Below, one piece after another: positions 1 to 8,456 of a DNA stretch of 64,000 nt. Made by a program: the position numbers and the translations under genes. This DNA comes from TMED88 sp964515335. GTDB taxonomy: Bacteria > Myxococcota_A > UBA9160 > UBA4427. Every line of letters begins with the position of its first letter. Position 1 is the stretch's first letter. The notes under the pieces are model-generated. The model was not told where the DNA came from and searched no databases. It was given only the letters and a program-made list of their open reading frames with translations. The DNA is taken from assembly GCA_964515335.1 (NCBI GenBank), contig CAZETS010000006.1, forward strand, positions 1 through 64,000, written 5' to 3'.

Positions 1-53
1 GAACCGAGATCAAGCAGAAATCATGCCAGGCACAATCCTCGATCCACCGTTGA

Positions 54-320
54 TCAGCCACGTCTCCTCGCCGCGGGCGTCTGCGCGACGGCGTGCAACT
101 CGCCCGGAAGGCCCTCGAGCGCCTCGGCGGCGAGCGCGTGAACCTCGGGCCCGGCTCGCAGCCGCTCGATCACGAGGCTCGCCGACGCCTCGCCGTCGCA
201 GCGCACTGCGCGATGCTCGCCGAGCACCCACCATTCGCCGCGCACCTGTTCGATGCGGTACGGGCCCTCGAGCGGGATGCACTCGCGGTCGGGGGTGACG
301 AGGTAGGGGCGCTTCGGCAT
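54..320 (-). CDS. Small hypothetical protein (88 aa)
   Basis: An 88-residue soluble protein starting at ATG (318-320) and ending at TGA (54-56). The first 45 residues have an ordered pattern, with a WWVLG stretch near residues 30-34 followed by an acidic/hydrophobic helix; the last residues are Arg-rich. I see no signal peptide, membrane segment or motif I recognise. It lies 63 bases upstream of the 3' end of rpiA, on the same strand, so it could be the last gene of the tal-rpiA transcript. The calling basis is codon-like composition and a plausible start, not homology, so a chance ORF in GC-rich DNA remains possible. Confidence 0.55.
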   Translation of the reverse strand: MPKRPYLVTPDRECIPLEGPYRIEQVRGEWWVLGEHRAVRCDGEASASLVIERLRAGPEVHALAAEALEGLPGELHAVAQTPAARRRG

Positions 321-383
321 GGGAGCTCCGGCTGCCCGTCAGTGTACAGCGCCGGCGGACGGCCCGGAGGTACGCTCGGGCCG

Positions 384-1076
384 CTAGCCCCGGCGCCGCA
401 CCTCGACGTCGGCGCCGCGCTGCACCACGACCGCGTCCGCCATGCCGACGAAGAGGCCCGTGCCGAGCACGCCGGGGATCAGCGTGATGGCGTCGTCGAG
501 CTCGCCGGGGCGGTCGATCGGTCCCACCCCGCAGTCGAGGATGTGGTTGCTGTTGTCGGTGACGACGGGGTGTCGGTCGGCGTCGAGGCGCAGCTCGGGC
601 TCGCAGCCGAGGGCGCGCAGCCGCTCGCGGGCGAGCGACTCGCCGAAGGGCACGATCTCGACCGGCAGGCGGCCGCGGTCGCCGAGCTTCGAGACGAGCT
701 TCTCCTCGCCGACCAGGATCACGAGTCGATCCGACGAGGCTGCCACGATCTTCTCGCGCACCATTGCGGCGCCGTAGCCCTTGATGAGGTCGAGGTGGGG
801 ATCGACCTCGTCCGCGCCGTCGAAGGTGACGTCGAGGCGTCCCGCGTCCTCGAGGGTGAGCAGCGGGATGCCGAGCCCGGCGGCGAGCTGGGCGGTGCGC
901 TCGGAGGTCGGCACGCCGCGCACCGCGAGGCCCCGGGCGACGCGCCCTGCGAGGGCGCGCACGAAGGCCTCGGCGGCCCGTCCGGTGCCGAGACCGATCG
1001 TCTGGCCGTCCTCGACGAATTCGAGAGCGGCCTGGGCGCTGGCTTCCGGCGCTGCGGGCGTCCGGCTCGCGCTCAA
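384..1076 (-). CDS. rpiA: Ribose-5-phosphate isomerase A
   Basis: Interconverts ribose 5-phosphate and ribulose 5-phosphate in the cytosolic non-oxidative pentose phosphate pathway. The 230-residue length fits RpiA. Family motifs are visible: the N-terminal phosphate-binding GLGTGRAAEAF, the DGADEVDP motif, and LIKGYGAAMVREK, which carries the catalytic Glu and Lys region, plus a C-terminal GVLGTGLFVGMAD. No ATG is available at the proper place. I chose TTG at 1076-1074, which overlaps the TGA of the upstream transaldolase gene (4-base overlap) and has GGA six bases upstream. The overlap implies translational coupling with tal, so two consecutive enzymes of sugar-phosphate interconversion are made together. 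Confidence 0.95.
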   Translation of the reverse strand: MSASRTPAAPEASAQAALEFVEDGQTIGLGTGRAAEAFVRALAGRVARGLAVRGVPTSERTAQLAAGLGIPLLTLEDAGRLDVTFDGADEVDPHLDLIKGYGAAMVREKIVAASSDRLVILVGEEKLVSKLGDRGRLPVEIVPFGESLARERLRALGCEPELRLDADRHPVVTDNSNHILDCGVGPIDRPGELDDAITLIPGVLGTGLFVGMADAVVVQRGADVEVRRRG

Positions 1077-2224
1077 CGGATTTCCAGAAGAGAATCGCGC
1101 TTCTTGGTCACGGCCTCGAGAAGCTGGTCGAAGGCGTCGCAGAACAGCTGGCAGCCCTTTTCCAGCAGCTCGTCGGTGATCTCGTCGAGCGAGATGCCGA
1201 GTTCGCTCAGGCTGCCGAGCACGGCGCGCGCCTCGCCGAGCGCCGCCGAGCCGTCGCCGGACAGCGCGTCCTGCACGTTCCCTTGGCTCTTGAACGCCTC
1301 GAAGGTCGCGGCCGGCACGGTGTTGACGGTGTCGCGGCCGATCAGGCGGTCGACGTAGAGGGTCATCGGCAGGTCGGGGCTCTTCGTGCCCGTGCTCGCC
1401 CAGAGCACGCGCTGGGGCCGCGCGCCGCGGGCGGCCAGCGCCTGCCAGCGCGCGCCGCCGAGTTCGTCGCGGAACCGCGCATAGGCGTCCACCGCGTTGG
1501 CGATGGCGACGCGGGCCACCAGGGCCTCGAGCTTCGACTTGCGGTCGGGATCGCCGCTCTCGGACAGCTCGGCGGACACGCGCTTTTCGACCATGGCGTC
1601 GATGCGACTCACGAAGAAGCTCGCCACGCTGGCGACCCGCTCGGGCTGACCACCGGCCGCCACGAAGCGCTCGAGGCCCGTGATGTAGGCGCGGTGCACC
1701 GCCTCGTAGTACGACACGGAGAACAACAGCGTGACGTTTACGTTGATGCCTTCGCCGATCAGCGTCTCGACGGCGGGGAGGCCCTCGGTGGTGGCCGGCA
1801 CCTTGATCATCAGGTTGGGGCGGCCGACGGCGGCCCACAGGCGCCGCGCTTCGTCGATGGTGGCCGCCGTGTCGTAGGCGAGGTGGGGCGACACCTCGAG
1901 GCTCACGAAGCCGTCCGCGCCGTGGCTCTCGTCGTAGACCGGACGCAGCACGTCGCAGGCGAGCTGCACGTCGAGGACGGCGAGACGTTCGAAGATCGAC
2001 TTGGGGTCGCGCTCGCCCTGCGCGGCCAGGGTTCGGATGGCGGGGTCGTAGTCCGAACTGCTGGCGATGGCCTTCTCGAAGATCGCCGGATTCGAGGTGA
2101 CGCCGCGAACGCCGTCTTGCTCGACCAGCCTGCGCAGCTCGCCCGAAAGCAGGAGATCGCGGCTGATGAAGTCGTACCAGATGCTCTGGCCGTACTCTTG
2201 TACGGCGCGTGTGGGAGTCGTCAT
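1073..2224 (-). CDS. tal: Transaldolase
   Basis: Transfers a dihydroxyacetone unit from sedoheptulose 7-phosphate to glyceraldehyde 3-phosphate. At 383 residues it belongs to the longer transaldolase type. Motifs seen: GVTSNPAIFEKAI near residues 41-53, SLEVSPHLAYDT, and PNLMIKVPAT, in which Lys141 is the expected Schiff-base lysine, then WASTGTKSP and TLYVDRLIG further on. ATG at 2224-2222 is the start of the conserved domain; upstream in-frame sequence is low-complexity. Gene order is tal-rpiA with a 4-base overlap. The 217 bases upstream (2225-2441) hold a GA-rich direct repeat (copies at about 2346 and 2375) and no gene. Confidence 0.96.
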   Translation of the reverse strand: MTTPTRAVQEYGQSIWYDFISRDLLLSGELRRLVEQDGVRGVTSNPAIFEKAIASSSDYDPAIRTLAAQGERDPKSIFERLAVLDVQLACDVLRPVYDESHGADGFVSLEVSPHLAYDTAATIDEARRLWAAVGRPNLMIKVPATTEGLPAVETLIGEGINVNVTLLFSVSYYEAVHRAYITGLERFVAAGGQPERVASVASFFVSRIDAMVEKRVSAELSESGDPDRKSKLEALVARVAIANAVDAYARFRDELGGARWQALAARGARPQRVLWASTGTKSPDLPMTLYVDRLIGRDTVNTVPAATFEAFKSQGNVQDALSGDGSAALGEARAVLGSLSELGISLDEITDELLEKGCQLFCDAFDQLLEAVTKKRDSLLEIR

Positions 2225-2441
2225 TCGGCTCGCTGGGGGCTCGGCTCTCGACGGAGGGCAGGCCTCGGTTTCGGGGCGCGCCGGCGGAGCCGACGTCGGG
2301 GGGGATCCGAACAGACGCATAGGATGCCTCCCCCGCGCGCTTTGCGCGAGGGGGAGGGCGGCGGGGCGCTTCGTGCGAGGGGGAGGGCGGCCGGGCGCGG
2401 CGTCGCCGACCCGGACCGATGCCCGCCGGGCCGGGAACTCG

Positions 2442-5400
2442 TCAGTGGTTCTTCCAGAAGGCATCGAACTTTCCGCAGTCCAGCTCGCGTAGTCTCCCGG
2501 GCGCCTTCGGCGCACCTTCGACGGGCACCGGCGAGTCGCCCTCGAAGCGCCGATCGATCACGCCGTCTCCGTCGCTGTCCTCGTCCTGGCGCGCCACGGC
2601 GCCGCCCGCGTCGAGCAGTTGGACGACGTCGGGTGCACCGCTGCCCGTCGTGTCGATCTCGACGCGCGCGCGCCGCCCCCCCTCGTAGAGCTCGCGCTGG
2701 TCGGCTCGTGCGTCCCCGGTCGTGTCGAGCCAGGTCTCGACGATCCGCGATCCTTCGCGCAGCACGACGAGCTCCATCCGGCCGTCGCCGTCGGCGTCGA
2801 TGCACTGCCGCTGCTCGACGCCGTCCGCATCGAGGAAGATCTTTCGGGCGGGTCGTCCGTTCTCGCCGGCCAGCTCCTGGGCGACGATCCGGGTGGCGTC
2901 GTCGAAGCGCAGCAGCAGCTCCGGCCGCCCGTCGCCGTCGGCGTCGCGCCCCTGACGCCGCAGCTGCTCGTTCCGGTAGTAGCTCCAGGTGTCGAGCCGG
3001 CAGTCGCCGCTCGTGTCCTTCTCCTCGGCGAGCACCTCGCCCTTGCGGCCGAGCCAGCTCACCACCTCGACGCACCCGCGCTCGGCGCTCTGCTGCACCA
3101 CGCGGTGGGCCACGCCGTCCCGGAAGTGGACCGTCAGGTCGGGCTCGCCATCGCCGTTGCGGTCCTCCCGGCGCGCGACGATCGTCCCCCCGGCGTCGTT
3201 CTCGACCCAGAGATCCGGGCGCCCGTCGGCGTCGCGGTCGCGCTCGCTGCGGCGGTGTACGCCGGCCTCGAAGATCTGCGCGGCATCGAGACGCCCGTCG
3301 CCCGTGGTGTCCTCTTCGATGCGGGCGGGGCGGCCCTCGGCGTCGAAGTGCGTCACGAGGTCGAAGGCGCCGTCGCCGGTGCGGTCCTCGCGCTGCTGCA
3401 TGCGGCGCCCGCCCACGTAGGTGACGACCACCTCGGCCCGGCCGTCGCCGTCGCCGTCGGTCTCGGTGGCTGCGATCACGCCGTCCTCGAAGCGCGTGCG
3501 CTGCTCGAAGCGGCCGTCGTGGTCGGCGTCGAGCTGCTCGCCGGTCGGGATGCCCTCGGCGTAGGTCTTGACCACGTCGGCTCGCTCGTCGGCGTTGGTG
3601 TCGAACTCCTCCCGGGCGGGCCGCTCGGCGTCGTCGTACACCACGAGCTGATCGAAGCGGCCGTCGCCCGTGGTGTCGCGCCGCTGCCTGACCGGGCGGT
3701 CCGCCTCGAAGGCGAGCAGGGTGTCGAAGCGGCCGTCGGCGTTGGTGTCGATGCGCTGCTCGCTGCGCGCGCCGGCCTCGAAGCTGGTCACCACGTCCCA
3801 GGCGCCGTCGGCCCGCGTGTCGCGCTCCTCCTTCAGCTGCACGCCGTTCTCGAAGGTGATGCGCAGATCACGGCGGCCGTCGCCGGTGGTGTCGCGCTCC
3901 GACACGCTGACGCGGCCATCGGCATCGAGGGCGCCGCCGCCGTCCATGACGCCGTCGTGGTCGGTGTCCTCCTCGTAGCGGGCCGGCACGCCGGCCTCGA
4001 GGAAGACCGTGTAGTCGGCGCGTCCGTCGGCGTTGCGATCCTCCTCGACGCGCAGGGGCACGCCGTCGGGGCCGGCGATGCGCAGGGTGTCGCGCACGCC
4101 GTCGCCGGTGGTGTCGCTCTCGACGCGCACGGCGGCGCCGGTGGCCGGGTCGAGCTCCAGCCAGCGGTCGACCGCGCCGTCGTCGTCGGTGTCTTCCTCG
4201 CGGCGGACGACGCGCCCCTCGGCGTCGTAGATGCTCCACGCTGCGGGCCGGCCGTCCTGGTCGGGATCGAGCTCGACGCGGGCGAGGCGACCGTTCTCGA
4301 AGCGCTCGATGCGGTCGGGCGTGCCGCGGCCCGTCGAGTCGATGCGGCGCACCTCCACCAGGCCGGCCGTGTACTCGGCCTCCGTCTCGAAGCGGCCGTC
4401 GAAGTCGCCGTCGACCGACTCGTGGGCGATCCGCTCCTCGGCGTCGAAGCGGTAGCGGACGTCGGGCCGGCCATCGGCGTTGCGGTCCTCGGTCTGGCTC
4501 GCCCGGCGTCCCGCCTCGAAGTCGACGTGGGTGTCGTAGACGCCGTCGCCGGTCGTGTCCGCCTGCTGGCGGCTGGGCGTGTCGCCCTTCGCGCCGCCGT
4601 AGAACGTGACGACCTCCGGGCGTCCGTCGCCGTCGCCGTCGTGCTCCTCCCGGGCGCGCACCCCCGCCTCGTAGTGGCGCACCCGCTCGCGCCGGCCGTC
4701 GCCGTCGCCGTCGATCTCCTCGCGATCGAGCAGGCCCGTCGCGAGCAGCGTCGCCACGAGCTCCGCGAAGCCGTCGCCGTCGGCGTCGATGCTGCGCGTG
4801 CGCTCGACCCCGCCCTCGAACGCCGCCACGCTCTCGAAGCGCCCGTCGCCGTCGCCGTCGGCCTCGCGCCGCACCAACTGGCCGTCCGCGTAGTGGCTCA
4901 CCACGTCGGCGCGGCCGTCGCCCGAGGTGTCCTCCTCGACCCGCGTGCGCTGGCCTGCGGTGTAGACCACCAGCACCTCGAAGCGCCCGTCGCCGTCCTC
5001 GTCGAGCTCTTCGCGCGTCTTGTGGCCGGCGGGGCCGAAGTCGGCGCGGGCGTCGATGCGGCCGTCGTTGCGCCGGTCCTGCTCGACACGGCTCACTCTC
5101 TCGCCCTCGATGTGGGTCGTGCGGTCGACGCGGCCGTCGTGGTTGGTGTCCTCCTCGCGTTTCACCGCGACGCCGGCGGCGAAGGTGGTGAACAGGTCGG
5201 CCTCTCCATCGGCGTTGGTGTCGTCCCGCTGCCGGGCGGGCCCCTCGACGCCGAGCGCCGTCCAGCGATCGACGCGGCCGTCGCCGTCCTCGTCGAGGCG
5301 CTCCTCCTGTGGCTCGCCCGCGGCGTCGTAGTCGATCCACGCGTCCATGCGGCCGTCGTGGTCGCGGTCCTGCTCGGAGGCGCTTGCGACGCCGTCCGCG

Positions 5401-5675
5401 TAGCGCACCACCTGATCGAAGCGGCAGTCGCGATTGGTGTCGGTGTGCTTCTCCGCGACCACTTCGTTCGGGTCGTAGAGCAGCTCGATGTGGGGGCAGG
5501 GGATCTCGCCCTCGGCGTGCGCTGCTTCGGGCTCGGCGTGCGCGGGCAGGCAGGCGATCGAGCAGGCGACGGCCGCGCCCAGGACGCCCAGGACGCCCAG
5601 GACGTCGGGGACGCTGGGGAGGTGGAGGCGGCTCGAGCGGAGGGCGAGGGCGGGGCGATCGGGTGAGCGGTTCAT
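2442..5675 (-). CDS. Secreted protein of about 40 tandem acidic-loop (DxDGDGR-type) repeats
   Basis: A 1077-residue protein. Residues 1-47 look like a signal peptide (hydrophobic VLGVLGVLGAAVACSIA, cleavage near AHA|EP). From about residue 75 to 1050 I count roughly 40 tandem units of 23-26 residues. Each unit has an acidic loop such as DTTGDGRFD or DADGDGR, a short hydrophobic strand, and then a turn like AEGR followed by a charged strand. The loops resemble EF-hand/dockerin calcium loops (D-x-D/N-x-D-G), while some strands (IYDAEGRVVRREED) recall RHS/YD repeats. Calcium binding and a beta-solenoid-like shape are inferences. Units 1 and 34 carry Cys in place of loop Gly. The gene starts 12 bases after tonB stops, so the two probably share an operon. 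I know no named family for it. Surface or periplasmic location is likely. Confidence 0.85.
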   Translation of the reverse strand: MNRSPDRPALALRSSRLHLPSVPDVLGVLGVLGAAVACSIACLPAHAEPEAAHAEGEIPCPHIELLYDPNEVVAEKHTDTNRDCRFDQVVRYADGVASASEQDRDHDGRMDAWIDYDAAGEPQEERLDEDGDGRVDRWTALGVEGPARQRDDTNADGEADLFTTFAAGVAVKREEDTNHDGRVDRTTHIEGERVSRVEQDRRNDGRIDARADFGPAGHKTREELDEDGDGRFEVLVVYTAGQRTRVEEDTSGDGRADVVSHYADGQLVRREADGDGDGRFESVAAFEGGVERTRSIDADGDGFAELVATLLATGLLDREEIDGDGDGRRERVRHYEAGVRAREEHDGDGDGRPEVVTFYGGAKGDTPSRQQADTTGDGVYDTHVDFEAGRRASQTEDRNADGRPDVRYRFDAEERIAHESVDGDFDGRFETEAEYTAGLVEVRRIDSTGRGTPDRIERFENGRLARVELDPDQDGRPAAWSIYDAEGRVVRREEDTDDDGAVDRWLELDPATGAAVRVESDTTGDGVRDTLRIAGPDGVPLRVEEDRNADGRADYTVFLEAGVPARYEEDTDHDGVMDGGGALDADGRVSVSERDTTGDGRRDLRITFENGVQLKEERDTRADGAWDVVTSFEAGARSEQRIDTNADGRFDTLLAFEADRPVRQRRDTTGDGRFDQLVVYDDAERPAREEFDTNADERADVVKTYAEGIPTGEQLDADHDGRFEQRTRFEDGVIAATETDGDGDGRAEVVVTYVGGRRMQQREDRTGDGAFDLVTHFDAEGRPARIEEDTTGDGRLDAAQIFEAGVHRRSERDRDADGRPDLWVENDAGGTIVARREDRNGDGEPDLTVHFRDGVAHRVVQQSAERGCVEVVSWLGRKGEVLAEEKDTSGDCRLDTWSYYRNEQLRRQGRDADGDGRPELLLRFDDATRIVAQELAGENGRPARKIFLDADGVEQRQCIDADGDGRMELVVLREGSRIVETWLDTTGDARADQRELYEGGRRARVEIDTTGSGAPDVVQLLDAGGAVARQDEDSDGDGVIDRRFEGDSPVPVEGAPKAPGRLRELDCGKFDAFWKNH

Positions 5676-5687
5676 CGACTGGTCGCG

Positions 5688-7010
5688 CTAGCGGGTGGGC
5701 ACCGTGAAGGTCAGCACGATGCGCTTGTCGGTGAGGCAGCGGTTCGCGTCGACGAGCGGCGGAAAGGGCGAGGCGGTCAGCAGCGCCTGCCGGGCGCTCG
5801 CGGACAGGGCCTCGTCGTCGGCGCTGCGGCCCTCGACCCGGCCCGCCATGCCCGCCGCGTCGAGGTCGAAGCGCAGCACGACCCTGGCGTCCGCGGGCAC
5901 GCCCTCGGGCACGGTCCAGCGCTGGTTGGTCCGCACCCGGACCGTCTCGAGATAGCGCTGCACGGGCGCGCTCTCGAGGCAGCGCACGACACCGCGCGCG
6001 CTGCCTTCTCCGCCGCTCCCGGCGCCGATCCCCGAGCCGCCGCTGCCTTCGCCCGCGCCCGCGCCCGCACCCGAGCCCGCGCCGATCGCCAGGCCGCCGG
6101 CCAGGCTGGTGTCGATGCCGATCGCGACCCGGCTCCCCCCCGCAAGCGCTTGCGGATCGATCGCCGACGCTTCGACGCCGCTGGCCGCGAAGTCGCCCTC
6201 GGGCAGTGACTCGAGGACGGCGAGCGCCTCGGGGACGCTCAGGTCGGTGATGCTCTCGGGATCGATCGCCCGTGGCCCCTCGAGCCGGGGCGCGATCGCG
6301 GCGAGATCGGCCGGGTCGATGCGGATTGCCTCGACGTCGCGCGGGTCGACGGCTTCGGTCGGCGAAACCGCTGCGGCTGCGCGGGCGGCAACGGTGTCGG
6401 CCTGCACGGATCGCCGCTCGACCTGGGTCGGCAGCGACGGGATGTCCTGGGCGGCCTCGAGGTCGAGCTGCGCGATCACGCGCCGCGCAGCCTCGAGCGC
6501 CTCGCGGCGCATGGCCGCGGTCTGGGCCGGGGTGAGGATCTGCGACGCGGCAAGCTCGGCGGCGTTCGCGCGGCGCGCGCCCACCTGCTTGGGGCCGGCG
6601 GGCGCGGGCTCGAGGTTCGAGCCCGGAAGCTCGACGGGCTGATCGAGGACGGGCACCAGCTCGACCGGAATCACGCGCTCGATCAGCTCGGGCGGGGCGA
6701 GCGCCGCGCCGAGCAGGATCGCCACGAACGCGCCGGCGTGGACGAGCGCAGTGATGCCGCCGGTGATGCGACGCGAGCGCGGATCGTCGGGCTCGGCCAG
6801 CAGGAGTCGCGGCGCCTCGACGCCCGCCGCCCCGGCGCCGGGCACGGCGAGGGCCCAGCGCACGGCGCTGCGCGGGTGGCGCCGGCGAGGTCGGACGGTG
6901 AGCTGCGAGGCCAAGGCGGTGGCTGCTCCTTCGGCGGGATCGGGGGCGGGATCGGGGGCGGGATCGGCGGCGGACGGAGCGCTGGCACCGGTCCGGCGCG
7001 CCGTTCGCAC
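5688..7010 (-). CDS. tonB: TonB-like energy transducer with Gly-rich linker
   Basis: Couples the inner-membrane proton motive force, through ExbB/ExbD, to outer-membrane processes. A single membrane helix lies near residues 83-105 (ITALVHAGAFVAILLGAALA). A Pro/Ala-rich periplasmic stretch and a Gly/Ser/Ala-rich linker (about residues 290-325) follow, and a C-terminal TonB-like domain of about 100 residues ends the protein (NQRWTVP, VVLRFDLDAAG, TASPFPPL). The cytoplasmic N-terminus as drawn (GTG at 7010) includes three PDPA repeats encoded by a 12-bp tandem repeat (6934-6967), and the GTG itself sits in a 9-bp repeat ladder. The true start may therefore be an internal GTG near residue 56. Divergent from exbB; followed by the large repeat protein. 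Confidence 0.82.
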   Translation of the reverse strand: MRTARRTGASAPSAADPAPDPAPDPAEGAATALASQLTVRPRRRHPRSAVRWALAVPGAGAAGVEAPRLLLAEPDDPRSRRITGGITALVHAGAFVAILLGAALAPPELIERVIPVELVPVLDQPVELPGSNLEPAPAGPKQVGARRANAAELAASQILTPAQTAAMRREALEAARRVIAQLDLEAAQDIPSLPTQVERRSVQADTVAARAAAAVSPTEAVDPRDVEAIRIDPADLAAIAPRLEGPRAIDPESITDLSVPEALAVLESLPEGDFAASGVEASAIDPQALAGGSRVAIGIDTSLAGGLAIGAGSGAGAGAGEGSGGSGIGAGSGGEGSARGVVRCLESAPVQRYLETVRVRTNQRWTVPEGVPADARVVLRFDLDAAGMAGRVEGRSADDEALSASARQALLTASPFPPLVDANRCLTDKRIVLTFTVPTR

Positions 7011-7075
7011 GTTTTACACCTTTCGCATCTTTCGCACCGTTCGCAGGGCTCGCAGGGCTCGCAGGGCTCGCAGGA
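7004..7075. repeat. Eight-unit 9-bp tandem repeat upstream of tonB/exbB
   Basis: Eight consecutive 9-bp units at exact spacing grade from TTCGCACGT through TTCGCATCT and TTCGCACCG to CTCGCAGGG. They occupy part of the 310-base divergent region between tonB and exbB (7011-7320) and run into the putative tonB start. The rest of that region shows no gene, and I could not recognise a clear promoter for either gene. Confidence 0.85.
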
Positions 7076-7320
7076 TGGTCGCGCCCGCGGTCGCTTCGGA
7101 CCGGCGCGCAAGCTCCCCTACCTGCGCGGACACCGGCGCCGGCAACCCGGTTCGACGCCCGGATCCACCTCCCCGAGCACCCGATTCGAGGCTAGCAGCC
7201 CGACCGTGAGCCGCTGCCGCCGGGGCGGGCCCGAGCCCCTGCGAAGGGCCGGGCCGCGGCCGTGATCGCTGCGTCGCAGGGGGGCGTCGGGTACGCTCGG
7301 GCCCGCTTCCGGGGGACCCG

Positions 7321-7986
7321 ATGCTCGACGCCACTCGCCTGATCGATCTGCTCATCATGGGATGGTTGTCGAACATCCCGCTCGCCATCGGCTCGATCGC
7401 GACCATCACCATCTTCGTCGACCGCTACCGCAATTTCCGCGGCCTCGAGGACAAGAGCCGCGCGTTCGCGAGCCGCGTGATCGACAAGCTCGTCGAGCCC
7501 GATCTCGAGGGGGCCCGCGAGATGTGCCGGCAGTCCGAGCTGCCGGTGGCGAACATGATGCTCGAGGCGCTGCGTTGGCAGAACGTGAGCGTCGAGGACT
7601 ACGACCGCGTGCTCGCCACCCTGCGCGCCGACATGGGGACCGAGATGCGCCGCGGCATCTGGATGATCGGCACCGTCGGCTCGCTGGCGCCCTTCGTCGG
7701 ATTGTTCGGCACGGTGGTCGGCATCATTCGCGCGTTCGGCGACCTGTCGCAGGCCTCGGGCGGCGGCTTCGAAGTGGTGGCGGCGAGCCTCTCCGAGGCG
7801 CTGATCGCCACCGCCGCGGGTCTGGGCGTCGCGATCGCCGCGCTCACCCTCTACAACTACCTCAACACGCGAGTGCGGCTCATCTCGGGCACCTACGCGC
7901 GGGCCGCCGAGCGGCTCGTGCAGGCCATCATCTACGTCGAGTCGGGCGGCGCGGCCGCGCGCGCGACGCCCGGGGAGGGCGCCTGA
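7321..7986 (+). CDS. exbB: ExbB/TolQ-type proton channel subunit
   Basis: The inner-membrane channel subunit that, with ExbD, powers TonB. It has 221 residues and three predicted membrane helices: about 10-33, 114-140 (IGTVGSLAPFVGLFGTVVGI, the family hallmark) and 157-182 (SLSEALIATAAGLGVAIAAL). The long cytoplasmic loop between helices 1 and 2 is typical. ATG at 7321 is preceded by GGGGGACCCG. One base separates the stop from exbD, and tonB runs divergently, so the three subunits form one complex. TolQ cannot be excluded by sequence alone, but the neighbouring TonB-like protein favours ExbB. Confidence 0.93.
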   Translation: MLDATRLIDLLIMGWLSNIPLAIGSIATITIFVDRYRNFRGLEDKSRAFASRVIDKLVEPDLEGAREMCRQSELPVANMMLEALRWQNVSVEDYDRVLATLRADMGTEMRRGIWMIGTVGSLAPFVGLFGTVVGIIRAFGDLSQASGGGFEVVAASLSEALIATAAGLGVAIAALTLYNYLNTRVRLISGTYARAAERLVQAIIYVESGGAAARATPGEGA

Positions 7987-7987
7987 G

Positions 7988-8413
7988 GTGGCGGTCACCG
8001 CGCTGCCCGGCGGCGAGGAAGAGGACGCCGACGGCATCGTCGCCGAGATCAACGTCACCCCGTTGACCGACATCTTCCTGGTGCTGCTGATCATCTTCAT
8101 GGTGACCACGACGGCGGTCGTACAGGAGGGCAAGAACATCGATCTGCCCTCTGCCGAGATCGCTGCCGAGACGCCGCCCGAGGGCGTGACCGTCGAGGTC
8201 GACGACGAGGGCGCCATCCACGTGAACGGCGAGCTCGTTTCGGATGGCGGGCTCGGCGCCGCCATCGAGGAGGCCCTGGCGGCCGCCCAGGACAAGGTGG
8301 TCGTGCTGCGCGGCGACAAGCGCGTGCTGCTCGGCCAGGCGGTGAACGTGCTCGACCTCGCCCAGGAGGCCGGCGCCGAGGGCATCGCGATCGCCACGCA
8401 GCGGGAGCGCTAG
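7988..8413 (+). CDS. exbD: ExbD/TolR-type proton channel subunit
   Basis: Single-pass inner-membrane partner of ExbB. The 141 residues contain the motif INVTPLTDIFLVLLIIFMV, in which Asp28 is the expected membrane proton-relay residue, and a periplasmic domain ending VLDLAQEAGAEGIAIAT. The start is GTG at 7988, placed because GGGAGGG (7974-7980) sits at proper distance and the conserved domain follows at once. Its 3' end faces the GldG-like gene with a 43-base gap that holds no obvious terminator. Confidence 0.94.
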   Translation: MAVTALPGGEEEDADGIVAEINVTPLTDIFLVLLIIFMVTTTAVVQEGKNIDLPSAEIAAETPPEGVTVEVDDEGAIHVNGELVSDGGLGAAIEEALAAAQDKVVVLRGDKRVLLGQAVNVLDLAQEAGAEGIAIATQRER

Positions 8414-8456
8414 GGGCGGGCGCCAGCCGAGGGGCTGCCGGCGAGGGAAGCGGCGA

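Noticed and set aside
93..1358. Plus-strand open frame (421 codons) opposite rpiA and tal
   Set aside because: Both minus-strand genes are clear enzymes; GC-rich third positions keep the antisense frame open.
2619..5666. Long plus-strand open frame (1015 codons) opposite the repeat protein
   Set aside because: It is the antisense of a highly periodic GC-rich gene, reads as repeated Val/Gly/Ala segments and has no start context; the minus strand has a signal peptide and the conserved acidic loops.
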